From: Hymenolepis diminuta
Taxonomy: Eukaryota; Platyhelminthes; Cestoda; Cyclophyllidea; Hymenolepididae
Length of the DNA: 64,000 nt
NCBI GenBank assembly: GCA_900708905.1
Contig: CAADRB010000014.1
Location: forward strand, 1,273,348-1,337,347
Direction: 5' to 3'
The notes under the pieces are model-generated. The model saw nothing but the letters and a program-made list of their open reading frames with translations. It was not told the DNA's origin and did not search any database. Each line of letters opens with the position of its first letter. Position 1 is the stretch's first letter. The position numbers and the translations under genes were made by a program. This document shows positions 1 to 10,384 of the stretch, in pieces.

Positions 1-252
1 AACAATCTAGAAAACTCGGTAATATAGCAACTTAACACAGAAGCTAATAACCCACGGCACATAAGAAGGCACGTTATAGTCAACACGAGTGTATTAACGA
101 AACTCACACTCAATCGGTATCGACTTAAACAAATACGAATAATGATCAAGTGTCAAGTGTATCGGTGGGGAAATAAAGAAAGAAAATACATTTTTGTTCA
201 TAGAAGAAATATTGGGAACGGGGGAAAATAATTATCATTTCGTCTAACACAA
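1..252 (+). repeat. Inverted-repeat pair 1, left arm
   Basis: This stretch reappears as its reverse complement at about 10843-11095. Shared blocks include the text around 65-105 (gcacgttatagtcaacacga against its complement near 11000-11030) and the attgggaacgggggaaaat block near 212-232. The match begins at the first base of the window, so the arm probably extends further left. Differences are scattered, so these look like two insertions of one family in opposite orientation. No coding potential was recognised. Confidence 0.8.
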
Positions 253-904
253 ACCATATCAGCAATGTCAGTTCAGTTCAGTTTATCAGCCAATCTTTGT
301 CAACTAATGTCAATTGCAGCTTCCAAAGCGCATATTCGTTTTGAAATGAGTAATCGAATTCGTCAAGCCCCTAAACTGGAAAACATAAATCGGTCTGCCC
401 CAATCTCGACGACCAAGTACACTGCGCATTACCCTACGAATAATAAATGATTTTCGTGTCCTCGTACTGACCTTATTTTTCTCCCGTTTATTAGCCATTT
501 ACCTTAAATGTCTCCCTATATCTACCCCCCTCCCTCTTCTCAGTAAAGTGTCCGGAACTGATAATGAAAGAGGGAATATTGTAACACCCTTTAGGTCTGC
601 TTATCTTGAAATGCTGTTTGAATGCTAGATTCCCGATTGGCCCTGCTGCGCTTCTGTAAGTACAAGGTACTTCCCTAATAAAATTTCTCCTCCCCGATAA
701 GTAGTAAAAGCAGGGATATTACATAAACAAATACCTAAGTGAGACCGATTTGAAATTTAGCGAATCCGCCTAATAAATGTTTATTTGCTGCTTGATCGCT
801 TCGAATGTCAAAATGCAAATTAATGTGTATTACTATAAGCACAAATATATAGACAAACAACAACATATACATACGTACTTTTAATCTGGATATATCACTC
901 TATT
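253..904. other. TERT 3' flank, no gene seen
   Basis: AT-rich sequence with many stops in all frames. It holds a poly(A) signal on the minus strand (780-785) for the TERT gene to its right. Nothing else is recognised. Confidence 0.5.
780..785 (-). terminator. Candidate TERT poly(A) signal
   Basis: AATAAA on the minus strand, about 120 bases beyond the stop at 905-907 and about 415 bases beyond the first in-frame TGA at 1199. It would suit a transcript using either stop. Confidence 0.45.
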
Positions 905-1198
905 TCATTCGTCTTCGGAAGAGATCTGGTTATGAGTCCTTAGAAAGTTAGAAAATTGGCTCAGAATTTCCATACACGAGTTATTTTTGCTAATAACAGA
1001 AAGCACAAGCCATGGTTTATAAATACAGCGAAGAAGAGTGTTGAAAGTATTTCGTCGTCTCTGCAGCATTTGAATTAAATGATCCCGAGCCAAGGACAAA
1101 AGGGACACGTCTTTGAATATCATTGCCAGTCGACACAGCACTATCTCTAACGTGAAATACGGAGCAAATTTAATCAACAATACCGAATTTATTTCCAT
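905..1198 (-). other. Possible second half of the TERT C-terminal extension beyond a TGA
   Basis: The codon after the TGA at 1199 is ATG in the same frame, and the frame stays open for 97 codons, ending in TGA at 905. The product is helical and basic (for example HLIQMLQRRRNTFNTLL) and ends in an acidic tail. Added to the preceding exon it would give a thumb domain of about 190 residues, the usual animal length. It could be a real continuation interrupted by a sequence error or mutation, a readthrough extension, or chance. I could not confirm homology residue by residue. Confidence 0.5.
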
Positions 1199-1485
1199 TC
1201 ACCAATTACTCGAATGCCACTCACTTGCTAAATGTCTACAGTGTTTAAACGAGGTCAAAAACTTTTGACGTTCTGGACATGACCATATGTAGTTTAGCAA
1301 AATATGTCCAAATTGTGAACCGATACGTCGGGCATTCTCTTCTGCCAACAAGGAATTTAACGTGAAATCTGGTTGGTTGACCACCAATTTAATAAACAAT
1401 GAGGTTTGAAGAGAAGATTTAATCCGGAAGAGAGAGTCCTTCCATGGTAATGGATAACCACTGAAGCGCTCTAACATTCGTTCAC
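1199..1485 (-). CDS. TERT: TERT exon: first half of the C-terminal extension
   Basis: Acceptor tcaatttgcag. It encodes SERMLERFSGYPLP, then IKSSLQTSLFIKLVVNQPDF, which aligns with the S-L-Q-T-V-x-x-N-I-Y-K-I-L thumb helix of vertebrate TERT. The frame meets TGA at 1199-1201 after HSSNW. In families I know the thumb domain is about twice as long. Confidence 0.85.
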
Positions 1486-4400
1486 CTGCAAATTGAAAAT
1501 TTCTGATTTGCTATTTGACAGTAAAATTAAAGATTCAGTTTTTATATAATATAAACTATGGTATAAATACATTCTGCTCTGGTTAAAATATTCTTTTTAA
1601 TCTGAAAATAATTTAAAAACACAAAACAGTGTTACGCAAAAAAAGAGGCAAAACTCGAATGCATTAAGACGATTCACTTACTTATATTCACTTGAGGAAT
1701 AAGAAGATCTAGCTGGGGGGTTATTTCTAGTCCTAACCACTCGACGGATTCGAGACCTACTATGAAAGGAAAATTTTAATCCTACTAACCCAATTTGGAA
1801 AAGAGCTTAGACAAACAAACAATAAATTCATTGATGTGCCAACGATGATATGATTGATGTTTTTTAAAATTGCCAGACCCCCTCCCTCTTCTCGACTCGT
1901 TTTACAAAATGATAAATTTTATTTGAAAAATTAACCAGTGGAGTACCTAACCATGTTGCTTTAGTCTGGCTAACATAGAGTCAGAATTCGAATCCCTCAC
2001 TAGGGAGGATCTATTCTATACTCAAGATGAACATCGGAATACGCTCGTCTAAATGGGCTTGGGAATTATTATTCAGAAATTAAATGAGAAAAACTTTCTA
2101 AATTTAACCAAGATATACTTACCACTAGCAGTAACAACATTCTCCTTTGAAACGTTTGATTTGAGACCGAAATTACTTAGATCTAAACAGTAAGCATTAG
2201 TATCGAATCCACCTTACTATTAATAAGACCATCTTTAATATCTAGCAACTGCCTCTTCGTAGTCGCTAAAAGCAAGTAATCGTCATGAAAACGCAAGATT
2301 GCAGCTTTGGGAACGTTTGCGTCTGATGAAATTCGCTTTTCTGCATCCCAAAAGTAGTCTTTGAGTGAACTGCTGCGATCGACAAAAGCCAGGAACAGGT
2401 TCGATAAATCAGTAGAAATGCATGAACCTTGTGGAATGCCTCTAGTTTGTTGATAACAACGTCCAGCAAACTGGAAACGAAAAACAAATCAAATCATTTC
2501 ATCAAAATCACTTAATTCGGCAATTAATAAATATAGAATCTAATCTATTCAACACATTAAACATCTAAAAAATCGTTCACTTACCTGGATGATATAGTTA
2601 TTAAGGAAATAGGAGAGTTCAGAAATGACATGGTCTCTAGAAAATGACACACTTGAGAATTGCTCTGCCTAAAATAAGGAAAAATGACGATTAAATCTGT
2701 AGGCATTAGTGTCATATCTAATAAATTGTGATAGCCTTTACATCACCAATGACCACCTAGGTTCTAGGAAGTGATCTGTGAATGGTGATTCCGGTCATTA
2801 TAGTGTTCAGGACTAAAACTAGCAGGGAGCAGATCTACGAAGAGAAATTTGCACGCGTAGGAGGTTACGTGACAAATTCTATTCTGGTCACTAGACACAG
2901 GATAAATATAGAGATAGAGAAATTGGGTCTGATAAGGATATATCAGAGACACTAGATATGCGGAGCCAGAGGAGCAAATTATCACACCACAGGGCATTTG
3001 GATCAGGACCAGTAAGGTAGGGGCATGACACCGATCACCTCATTAGAGGTTGGGAAGACACAAACCAGTTACCAATACGACGATACGTTCAATCTTACTG
3101 GTGATAACAACATCATGTTCTCATCACTGTCAGCTATAACGCTAGATTAGGCGGGTCTTGTCGCCTGCCTACAATATTCTTATTGCTCTACTTCAAAATC
3201 CCTCATTAACAGAGAGATAGAATTGAGTGGGTCCTAAAAATGAATACTCCACTGGCTATAGTGTGCTGTAACATACTTCAGTAGATTTCTACCAAGGAAT
3301 GAGGTAAGGATTCGAGTGTTACGTGTCCGTCAATAACAATTTGTGGTATATTTGCATACATGGAGGCCGTCATAATGAACTAGAACTGTCAATGCATATG
3401 ATCTCACCAGCCACTCAAAATGGTCGTATTGTTTACCCAACCAATTATGCTTACCCCTTTTATGAGTACCCCTCTCTGTACGTACGAAAAGTCAACCAGC
3501 TTCCGGGATCTGCATATTCTATCAAGAAACTGAAACGAGTGGCCAACGACACACGAGGTGTAGAGCTTCTAGTGTACTCGTGCTCCCTTCTTTCTCCAAC
3601 TATTTACATTCAGACACCGGCATTCAATTATAATGTGTATTTTTTCTCTAATAAATTCCTATTCTACTCAAGCCACTTACAGTATCATGGAGCCGCCCTT
3701 ACGAGACCAACATTTTGTCACACTCCTGCTGACTAGATTTAATTAGTAAGTGGTTGGCCGTTTTCCTCATTGTGTACGAATTGGCGGGTATCGACCTAGT
3801 GACCTCTAATGTGCGTATGAATTACTAAACACCACCACCAGTACATACTGTATGAAAAAAGGTTATAATTAGTCCCACCTTTAAGTAACAACACTGTTAT
3901 CACAAGGAGGCCTCGATATAGGAAATAGCATGGGCAAAAAAAACACTGTCCTTGATATAGGATTTCAACTTTTAATAAAGACATTTTTTCATTACCTTGG
4001 ATACAGCTTTCTTGAATGCTTTCAACAAAAGCTTGTGATCGATGTTGTTGAAACAATCAGCAATATCAATACGCCCGAGGAAAAATCTAAAAATTGAACA
4101 GGAAATAAAGAAATTTTAACCACCAATAAGTACAGAAAAGATTAGAAATTCGGAGAAAACAAGTAATTAGTTATTACATTGAATAAAAATGCAGCGTACG
4201 TTTGTTTATTTGGAATAAGAGATCGAAAGTTGGTGAGGGCTTTAAATGATATACTGACATCTGGTAGTGAGGGCCGAAAGATGAATGGAACCTAAAATAA
4301 TAATTTATTGTTAATGTCTTCAGCATTACAGTTTTCAAAAAAGGAATTTAGTAATCTATATTTACTAATTTAGTCAGAGCACCGCTCCGTGGTTTATCAC

Positions 4401-5692
4401 TATCGGAGTCAGTTTAAAATGAAAAAAATTTTCTATGCTCATATTTTGAAAAAGGTATACTACACCCACACGCTTGTTCATTTAGTCATTTCCCTTTAGA
4501 CCAATGTCCAATCCAAAAGGATCACAACGTTTTCACAGCTTAGTTAAGAACACGTATTGAAACGCTGACCTAAGTATTTACCTGGTCATGCAAACTGTGG
4601 ATAAATTCCACCAAACCACCAGGTTGTTTGAAGCGATTGTTAAAGGCAGCGGGAATTGATATCAACCTCAACTTGCCATTATTTTTGAGAATAAGATGAC
4701 TTCGACATACTGGCAGGCAACGTTCTTTGATTAATTCTGCTGGACATTCTTTCAAAATACCTTGGGAAATGAAACCTAAAAAAATAAAATAATAATTAAA
4801 AGGCCTACTACAATACGATTGAATAACTATCATCACGTTTGTATGAACTAACCATCCTTCTGTTCTGCTTGAATTGCTTTCCACTTTTCAATGCTATAGT
4901 ACCGTACGGCTCCGTTTCTTTTGTGACAGTAAACACATCGAAATACGGACTGCAAGAGAGCTGGGACAAAATGAGTAAATATAAATACCACAAGGAGGTA
5001 ATAATAAACGCGTAGACATCTCGACCTCTGTAGCGCCTCAGGCGCCTAAAAGTGCTCCGTGAAATGTTTGATTATACTGCTTACTTTAAATCGGCGACAC
5101 AAAGATCCAATCGATATGTACCCATCAATCGGCATACTGATGAAGTATCTTAAGTGTGTTAGACGCAACTGTTAAGGAAAAATAAGAAAATCGAAACTAA
5201 TTCTCAATAAATTCACGATCTTTGTTTAAAAAGGATATATAGTTTGAATGCATTAATATTGCCCTTTTCGAGAAAACAATTTGGAGATAGACATTTCTTG
5301 ATATGACGGATAAGAAATCCATGAACACTGCTATGATCAAGTGATCCTTGATCATTCCGAGGACCAGTAATCTGATCGATATAACGCCTCCATTTTCGTG
5401 ATGATGTGATAATTTGATTGAGCGATTCACCAATCACCGGTTCATCAAACAATTCAGATAATTTGAAGCGTGTTGGTTGTAAGATTTTTCGAAAAACTGC
5501 TTTCACATCCAATTTTGCCGTGAGTCTGTTTCGTCTATTAAGAAGGCTACCCTGGTTGAGATTATTGCGTACAGTCCCTGGAATAGTCCTCAACATGGCC
5601 AGGAATATTCCAAATTGAAATATAGCATTTCCCGCGGGTTTAATCACAACTTCGACCACCGCATTGGTAAACGCGTCACCACAGTCTCTACG
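1199..5692 (-). CDS. TERT: Telomerase reverse transcriptase (TERT), N-terminus not found
   Basis: Catalytic subunit of telomerase, which copies telomere repeats from an RNA template in the nucleus. Exons on the minus strand, 5' to 3': ~5692-5217, 5168-5085, 4949-4853, 4775-4582, 4291-4200, 4086-3996, 2668-2585, 2470-2218, 2182-2123, 1759-1682, 1485-1199. From the second exon on, GT/AG sites and phases agree and give 439 residues before a TGA. Visible in order: TRBD helices, T motif, motifs 1/2 (GKLRLISIP), motif A (RIDIADCF), motif B' (RGIPQGSCIST), motif C (RFHDDYLLL), motif D (NFGLKSNVSK), motif E (VEWLGLEI), C-terminal extension. All three catalytic aspartates are present. The R-x-x-D-D-x-L-L-L motif C, the T motif and the long C-terminus separate it from ordinary retrotransposon reverse transcriptases. 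The TEN domain is missing from what I can read, and the first exon boundary is unsettled. The frame continues 97 codons past the TGA. Confidence 0.92.
1682..1759 (-). CDS. TERT: TERT exon: motif E (primer grip)
   Basis: Acceptor cctttcatag, donor gtaagt, 25 codons with split codons at both ends. GLESVEWLGLEITPQ corresponds to the W-C-G-L-L-L-D primer-grip motif that positions the DNA 3' end. Confidence 0.88.
2123..2182 (-). CDS. TERT: TERT micro-exon: motif D
   Basis: A 60-bp exon reached across a 35-bp intron (2183-2217). Joined to the previous exon it reads GLINNLSNFGLKSNVSKENV, equivalent to the G-x-x-x-N-x-x-K-x-x-x-N stretch of TERT motif D. Without removing the intron the frame hits a TAG at once. 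Confidence 0.88.
2218..2470 (-). CDS. TERT: TERT exon: RT motifs B' and C
   Basis: Acceptor gttttccag, donor gtaagg. The 84 codons hold motif B' (QQTRGIPQGSCISTDLSNLF) and motif C (AAILRFHDDYLLLATT). The adjacent aspartates of motif C are the second and third catalytic residues. R-x-x-D-D-x-L-L-L is the TERT form of this motif rather than the YADD/FADD of viral and LINE enzymes. Confidence 0.93.
2585..2668 (-). CDS. TERT: TERT exon between motifs A and B'
   Basis: Acceptor cttattttag, donor gtaagt, 28 codons in phase 0 on both sides. It encodes the helix SRDHVISELSYFLNNYIIQ that precedes the B' motif, where animal TERTs have a similar stretch ending in the template-handling K/Y-x-Q-x-x-G-I-P-Q-G. 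Confidence 0.85.
2669..3995 (-). other. TERT intron of 1.3 kb, likely repeat-derived
   Basis: The longest TERT intron. It contains a 137-codon frame on the opposite strand (3323-3736, non-ATG start) with no recognised domain. The sequence is richer in GC than the exon-flanking introns, which suggests an inserted element, but no terminal repeats or transposase motifs were seen. Confidence 0.4.
3996..4086 (-). CDS. TERT: TERT exon: RT motif A
   Basis: Acceptor tttttag, donor gtaatg. The 30 residues read FFLGRIDIADCFNNIDHKLL and on. The aspartate of RIDIADCF is the first metal-binding catalytic aspartate, matching the V-D-V-x-x-x-Y-D motif A of animal TERTs. Confidence 0.9.
4200..4291 (-). CDS. 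TERT: TERT exon: linker between motif 2 and motif A
   Basis: Acceptor ttattttag, donor gtacgc, 30 codons plus two bases. It encodes VPFIFRPSLPDVSISFKALT and ten more residues. This stretch is poorly conserved among TERTs; the call rests on its position and on phases that fit both neighbours exactly. Confidence 0.75.
4582..4775 (-). CDS. TERT: TERT exon: RT motifs 1 and 2
   Basis: Acceptor tttttttag, donor gtaaat, entering in phase 1 and leaving in phase 0. The 64 residues include SHLILKNNGKLRLISIP, equivalent to the L-R-F-I-P-K-x-x-G-L-R-P-I motif 1/2 of TERT. Preceding residues ILKECPAELIKERCLPVCR fill the helical linker after the T motif. Confidence 0.9.
4853..4949 (-). CDS. TERT: TERT exon: T motif
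   Basis: Acceptor ctcttgcag, donor gttagt. The 32 residues include RCVYCHKRNGAVRYYSIEKW, which aligns with the T motif of animal TERTs (F-Y-V-T-E ... N-R-L-F-F-Y-R-K-x-x-W). This telomerase-specific motif sits just before reverse-transcriptase motif 1 and helps bind the RNA template boundary. Confidence 0.9.
5085..5168 (-). CDS. TERT: TERT exon: TRBD middle helices
   Basis: Flanked by a pyrimidine-rich ccttaacag acceptor and a gtaagc donor. It encodes 28 residues (HLRYFISMPIDGYISI in the middle, then SLCRRFK), aligning with the TERT stretch LSLQEL...MSV..C.WLRR. If the alternative acceptor at 5149-5150 is used, the exon is 64 bp (5085-5148) and the phase fits the preceding exon, but seven conserved-looking residues are lost. 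Confidence 0.75.
5217..5692 (-). CDS. TERT: TERT exon: start of the RNA-binding domain (TRBD)
   Basis: An open frame runs from just after a TAA at about 5693 to a TGA at 5214. The last third matches the TRBD start of vertebrate TERT: SSVHGFLIRHIKKCL corresponds to the conserved W-x-V-Y-G-F-V helix, followed by a region like the 'R-F-L-x-N-x-K-K-F-I' helix. The upstream half (including RFKLSELFDEPVIGES) is not recognised, and the true exon start could be any of several AG sites. The only GT near the end is at 5215-5216, and its phase does not fit the next exon as first read. Confidence 0.7.
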
Positions 5693-6995
5693 GCCATTGG
5701 TTGATTACTCTTTCACGTTATTGGTTCATAATCAAGTGCACTGCGTGCCAAGATAGAGCGAGTCCCATTGTGACTCGTTCAGACCAAAAATGGGCGGTCT
5801 CACTAGAACTGAGTGTGGTCAATGGGTTTGCACACCCTTAGCCCTTACTTGAAATTGAGCAGTAATTTAGCCACTTAATTATCTACCTGACGAAACTGGT
5901 TAGAACATAGATTGTATCAGTCGATCGATGGATCACTGAGAAGAAAATTGCAATCTTCTCACATAATCATGATTTTTGTGGTAGACGTTGCTACTGACAT
6001 ATGTGTTGAGTAACATTAACGTAAGTCAACAACATGAGATCAAATGGTTAAATCAGGAATAAAATCCGCTACCGTAATTGAATTCTTTCTTTTGAGTTTA
6101 GCTCACTCCAGTGGTACCAAGTGTGCCCTAGCTAGGCCGATTTCTCCGTTAATCTACAGTTGAAAGATGTGTAATAGGATAAGACCGGAGTTGGCGGACG
6201 TCGATTAGTAAGGAAATTGTTTTTGTAAGAAAAGTACATAGAGGGTTAAAGAGAGGTTAGGCGCTGTTGAAAAGTCTAAAGACAAAGTGGGAGTCAATAT
6301 AAGCTTATGGCGATGTGGAAATTTGAAGATTACTATCCCAAAATCAATCGAGATATTACCATGATAATTCAAGTGGTTTTATATGGAATCATTTTTACTT
6401 TCGAACGCTTGTGTGAATCAAACGCAATCAATGCACCTCAGTACCTTTTTCCTATGTGCCTAATGCATAAATGCATATCGATTTTCACTCGCCTCGGCCT
6501 TGCGATTCTGCACTGATGTCTGCAGTATAAGATAATAATCCGCGGTTTGTTCGATCCCTCCTAGGTCATGGCAAGTTTCAAATTGGCCTTATTTTAATTT
6601 CAGCTTTTTGGAGAGGGGTTGAATATTAGCGAAGCAGGAAAAGAAGGCATTGATAGGGCCCTTCAAATACAAAATGTCGACGACTTGAAACATTACCAAA
6701 CTTGTTAAACAAGCTATTCCAAAAATTCTGAAAAGGTAAGACACAAATATACGGGATTTCTTTACTCCAATATTTTAAATAGAGCTGAAGATCAATGTAG
6801 TGAAAGAGAGTATTGTAAAACGTTGAAGATATGAAAGTATTGTCAAACTTATTGTACAATTATGGAAATGCGTCAATTAAATCAGATTTGTAAATATTTT
6901 GGAGAGTAATAATACTTATCGATTGTAATATTCTTTTTTCGGCTAACAAGTACAATTTTTAAATAGAAACAATATTAAGAGATATTTTGAGCAAT
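5693..6995. other. Left of TERT 5' end, no gene identified
   Basis: No recognised coding exon. The TERT TEN-domain exons should lie on the minus strand in this direction. The only longish minus frame (6626-6859, 77 codons, phenylalanine-rich) shows no TERT motif that I can name. The sequence at 5700-5850 has the mixed composition of old interspersed repeats. Confidence 0.4.
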
Positions 6996-6996
6996 T

Positions 6997-7021
<25 letters not shown>
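6996..7021. repeat. (AT)n microsatellite
   Basis: About 12-13 uninterrupted TA/AT units. Confidence 0.95.
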
Positions 7022-7024
<3 letters not shown>

Positions 7025-7027
<3 letters not shown>

Positions 7028-7280
7028 CAAGTTTAAAGTTAGGATTTGGGAGGCAGAGACAGTACTTGTGAAATTCAGTATTTCCTTCTTATCGAGCTGT
7101 CAATCACTCCGTTGGATTATTTTATAAACATTGTGATCGTGTCAAAGAAATTAGAAGAGCATAAGAGAGATAAGGAGAGTAAAATAACAACCTCCATTGC
7201 AGACGTTAGTTTCGGATATGACCATATAAATCATTTAATGACGGTGTACGTTATTCGGCAGTTATGGTAAATTTTTTGAA
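7025..7280 (+). repeat. Diverged direct repeat, copy 1 (partner 11433-11780)
   Basis: Shares ordered blocks with 11433-11780: a ggag..gaca.tact.tgtgaaatt block, then attgtgatcgtg followed by an a/g-rich agaagc.taagaga stretch, then gttattcggta. Identity is low and gaps are needed, so this is an old family member. Confidence 0.45.
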
Positions 7281-7375
7281 TAAAAATTTTAGCAAATAAA
7301 GCAATCGTGAAACACTAAACATTTTACTTTTATTTTTATTTAAATATTCAAACGTTAAGAGAAGAAGATTATTAT

Positions 7376-7673
7376 CATAATCTGCTCTTCTCTGTATAAT
7401 ACCGTAGCCGACTCTTAGATTCTCTAAGACATTGCACTAGTTGCAACTACAACCCAACAACACCATATTAAAAAGCGATCCAAACCACTATATCAAAATA
7501 AGACCCGCGTTTCCTTATCGACAGGTCAACTTATATTAGTATATTTGCAACTATAACGTAAGTAAATTCGTTTGAATAAAAGGAAATTAAAAGAAGCAGG
7601 AATTAAAAGGTTGAAAATAAGTAATCTCTGATATAAGAATTATTTTGGGGAAAATAAAAATTTCTTTATGTGT
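7376..7673 (+). repeat. Inverted-repeat pair 2, left arm
   Basis: Nearly identical, as the reverse complement, to 17675-17968. From about 7393 to 7610 I see only one or two differences (for example aaaggaaatt here, aagggaatt there). The inner end decays after about 7630. The element has no recognised transposase and its ends are not obvious terminal repeats. Near identity means the two copies are recent. Confidence 0.9.
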
Positions 7674-8224
7674 AACGGTTATGTTTTCTCCTGCTAATTA
7701 TCAAAATACTAATCTGACTCCTATTCATAGAGAGAGAGAAAAATGCTTGAGCCTTTTTATATATTTACTTATATAAATAAATGCTGTGGTAGGTGAAATT
7801 TTCTACTCTACTGTTTCTTTTACTCAACATATTTTAATCATGAAATCTTTTGCAGTTAACAACGTGGTTGAGTGCTAAAGCAGACATCAGTTATGGTTTA
7901 AAATTAAGTCTAACCCATTTATGTTTTCTCTAGACTGTTATTAATACTAAAAGGAAACAAAGCGGTGTTGCTTCGTTAATGATAGTTACGAAGTTTTAGG
8001 ATCGCTGAATGATGGAAATGCTACTACCAAAATAGAATTTTTTCATCAATGTGTGTAGTCAGTTAAGCTCACTTTATTAGTATTTGACAAATAATGATTG
8101 GTAACATAGTAGTCTTCTAGTTTTCATTATCCCTTTAATCTACGACTGATTCTTCAACATTGATAGATGACTAGATGATCATCAATCGTAGCTAAGTTAG
8201 AAAATTTACCTATCTCAGTTGCTC
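7674..8224. other. Non-coding, nothing recognised
   Basis: AT-rich sequence with no sustained frame, RNA gene or clear repeat partner in this window. Confidence 0.4.
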
Positions 8225-8525
8225 ACTGCTGTAGTCAGTAGATGTTCATCACCACCTGGTGATTAGAAATGATTGACTGGCGATGAAATCTCCCCTACAG
8301 TGTCCACGGGTGGTCCCACTGTGTGTTTGCCTGTCTATACATAGATACCAAAACATGTGTCGATCATCACTTCGAGACACCGACAACGAGACATGACTGA
8401 CGTCTAACGAAGAAATCAAATTTACTTATTAATAAATTGGGGTGGCTTGCCTGCCACCTCCGAACTGATCTGACAACACGAATGATTTGACTCATTCTAT
8501 CTATTCGATCGATGTGACACCGACA
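8225..8525 (+). repeat. Interspersed direct repeat, copy 1 (partner 10385-10680)
   Basis: Shares with 10385-10680 the ordered blocks cagatgttcatca.cacctgg, cgagacatgactgacgtcta, a poly-A/ATG spacer, aattggggtg..cacctcc and the final gatgtg..ctcg..tgac. The copies are in the same orientation and clearly diverged. Confidence 0.8.
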
Positions 8526-8699
8526 GACACACAACGTTGTTACATTTACATAAGCTGCTTAATAATGACATAAAGTGATATCAATTGAAATATAACTAAA
8601 TGACATATATCGTGTGAAATTAATAAAGTGTTATTCGCTTTATATCCTAATTTTCACAACCCCCACATCTACTGGTGCTGATATAAATTGGAGAGAGAA

Positions 8700-9075
8700 T
8701 TAAGTTCCCTTATTATTATTAACCCACAGTAATGTAAAAAGTTTAAAATTTTTAATTGTGAGAAGCAACTGAAATCGAATAACAGTAATTTTAACAAAAG
8801 ATAAAGGGAAGGGGATCAAAAAGATGCTGAGAGCAACATCATAGAGTCTTACTTCAACTGATTTTTGGAATCGAGCCGTAAAATATTTATTATTTGGGTA
8901 GCTCATGTTCCAAAATCCAAATTTCATTGTCCATTCCTTGTATTGTAGCAAATGCTTGTCTACAATGTTCAGTACTCATTGACCAAATATTCTTTACTCA
9001 AGAAAGGTCAGTTTTGCCGCCTCACTTTATTTTTTCCCTTCTAATGGCAAATGATCTTTTATGATATTCTGCAGT
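8700..9075 (+). repeat. Interspersed direct repeat, copy 1 (partner 21385-21745)
   Basis: Blocks shared with 21385-21745 in the same order: ccacagtaat, gtgagaagcaac/gtgggaagtaac, aaagggaaggggatcaaaa, catcatagagtc, ttcaac, gtaaaatatttatta.ttgggta. Many substitutions and small gaps. Confidence 0.7.
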
Positions 9076-10384
9076 TTACAATTGTAGCATAGAAAGGGTG
9101 AGATAGATTATCAATTTGACTATGCCCACAGGGAAAACAAGGGTAGTCAAACTCTGACAGAAAGATTTGGCTGCATTGCTGATCCTGTTACACAGATAGC
9201 GGGTAAGAGTGGAGTAATCGGTTTAACGAGATTTCGATGGAAGTTGGTCATCAATTTAGAGAAAGCTGGCTAGTCGTATCTTCGTTGAAATAATCAACTT
9301 CAGAAAATGAAGGTGGGTGATAATATTAAAAAATTCGAGTCGAAATCTTTTTTGAAAGGTAGCGAGGTTAAAAATTAAGAGAGGTTACTTTTGTCGACAT
9401 TAGGAGTAATAATTTTTAGAGGAGGGCTGACTGTCAGTCATCACCTCAGAAGAAAATCGGAAATATGCGTATTTTTCTACCAGTATACAACGTGACAACG
9501 GAATAGAGAATGCAGAAGTAGAAGTAACAGATAAACGGCAAATCTGTAAAAGGATATTAAACTACAGTAACCGTATACAATAGTGTATCGATGATTTTAC
9601 ATACATGGGGTTTTGAAGCAGTGTAAATAAACGGTAATTGTGTCTTGCGAGCGAGCAGAATTAACAAAATGCGAAAAATTTTCTAAATCGTAATCAGAAA
9701 AAAATATTCACCGCAAGCAAAATTGATAATCCACTGTTACGCATGAAAGTGTGAGGAGCGCACAAGACTACCAAGTGTGACAAAAGGAATCTCGTCTGCG
9801 CTCGTGCAATCGTGCTACTGATCGCGTAGCAAGCAAGCGTGGACGTGAGTTCAGAGCCCTACTCCTCAGCTAATCAGCAATCAATTTTCATGCAGCGTAG
9901 CGTTAAACAATTTAATGACCAAGCATTTTTGCCAATGGCCATATTTGCAACGAACCCTCTATACTCTATGCCTTCCCTATTCTTGCTACTTTGGGCATAG
10001 CCTAGCCAATTTTGGGGATAAATTTATCCTAGAGGACTCTGCTAGAGGCTAATTGTACTTGTCTGCAGGTAGTTTGACTTCTAAGAAGATTACTAACGTT
10101 TAATCAAGTGTATATTTGTGTAGAATTTGCTGCAGTTGAAATGCACTTGGATTACACAAATGTTCGAATTTAGAACTAATTTTGTACAGAAATGATTTAA
10201 ATTAATGTGTGGCTAGAAAAATAATTTTGAGAATCGTATGGAGAGTAGTCCTTCAAAATCAATGAAAAAGGAAACGAAAGGGGAGACAGGTTTCTTTCAA
10301 TTGCAATATGGTGAGGCCATTAATGCATTACTCAATTTATCGTACCAGTTACGACAATACAGAAACCCGATACTGGAGAGTAGT
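9076..10384. other. Non-coding, no gene identified
   Basis: No open frame of note. Composition around 9600-9900 is more balanced in GC, as in old repeats, but I found no partner in this window. A short frame at 10238-10429 overlaps the next repeat and is not supported as a gene. Confidence 0.4.

Noticed and set aside
2218..2470. Reading the RT motifs as a retrotransposon polymerase
   Set aside because: T motif, R-x-x-D-D-x-L-L-L motif C, C-terminal extension and multi-exon structure all point to TERT.
3323..3736. 137-codon plus-strand frame inside a TERT intron
   Set aside because: Non-ATG start, no domain, antisense to TERT and in repeat-like sequence; no splice context.
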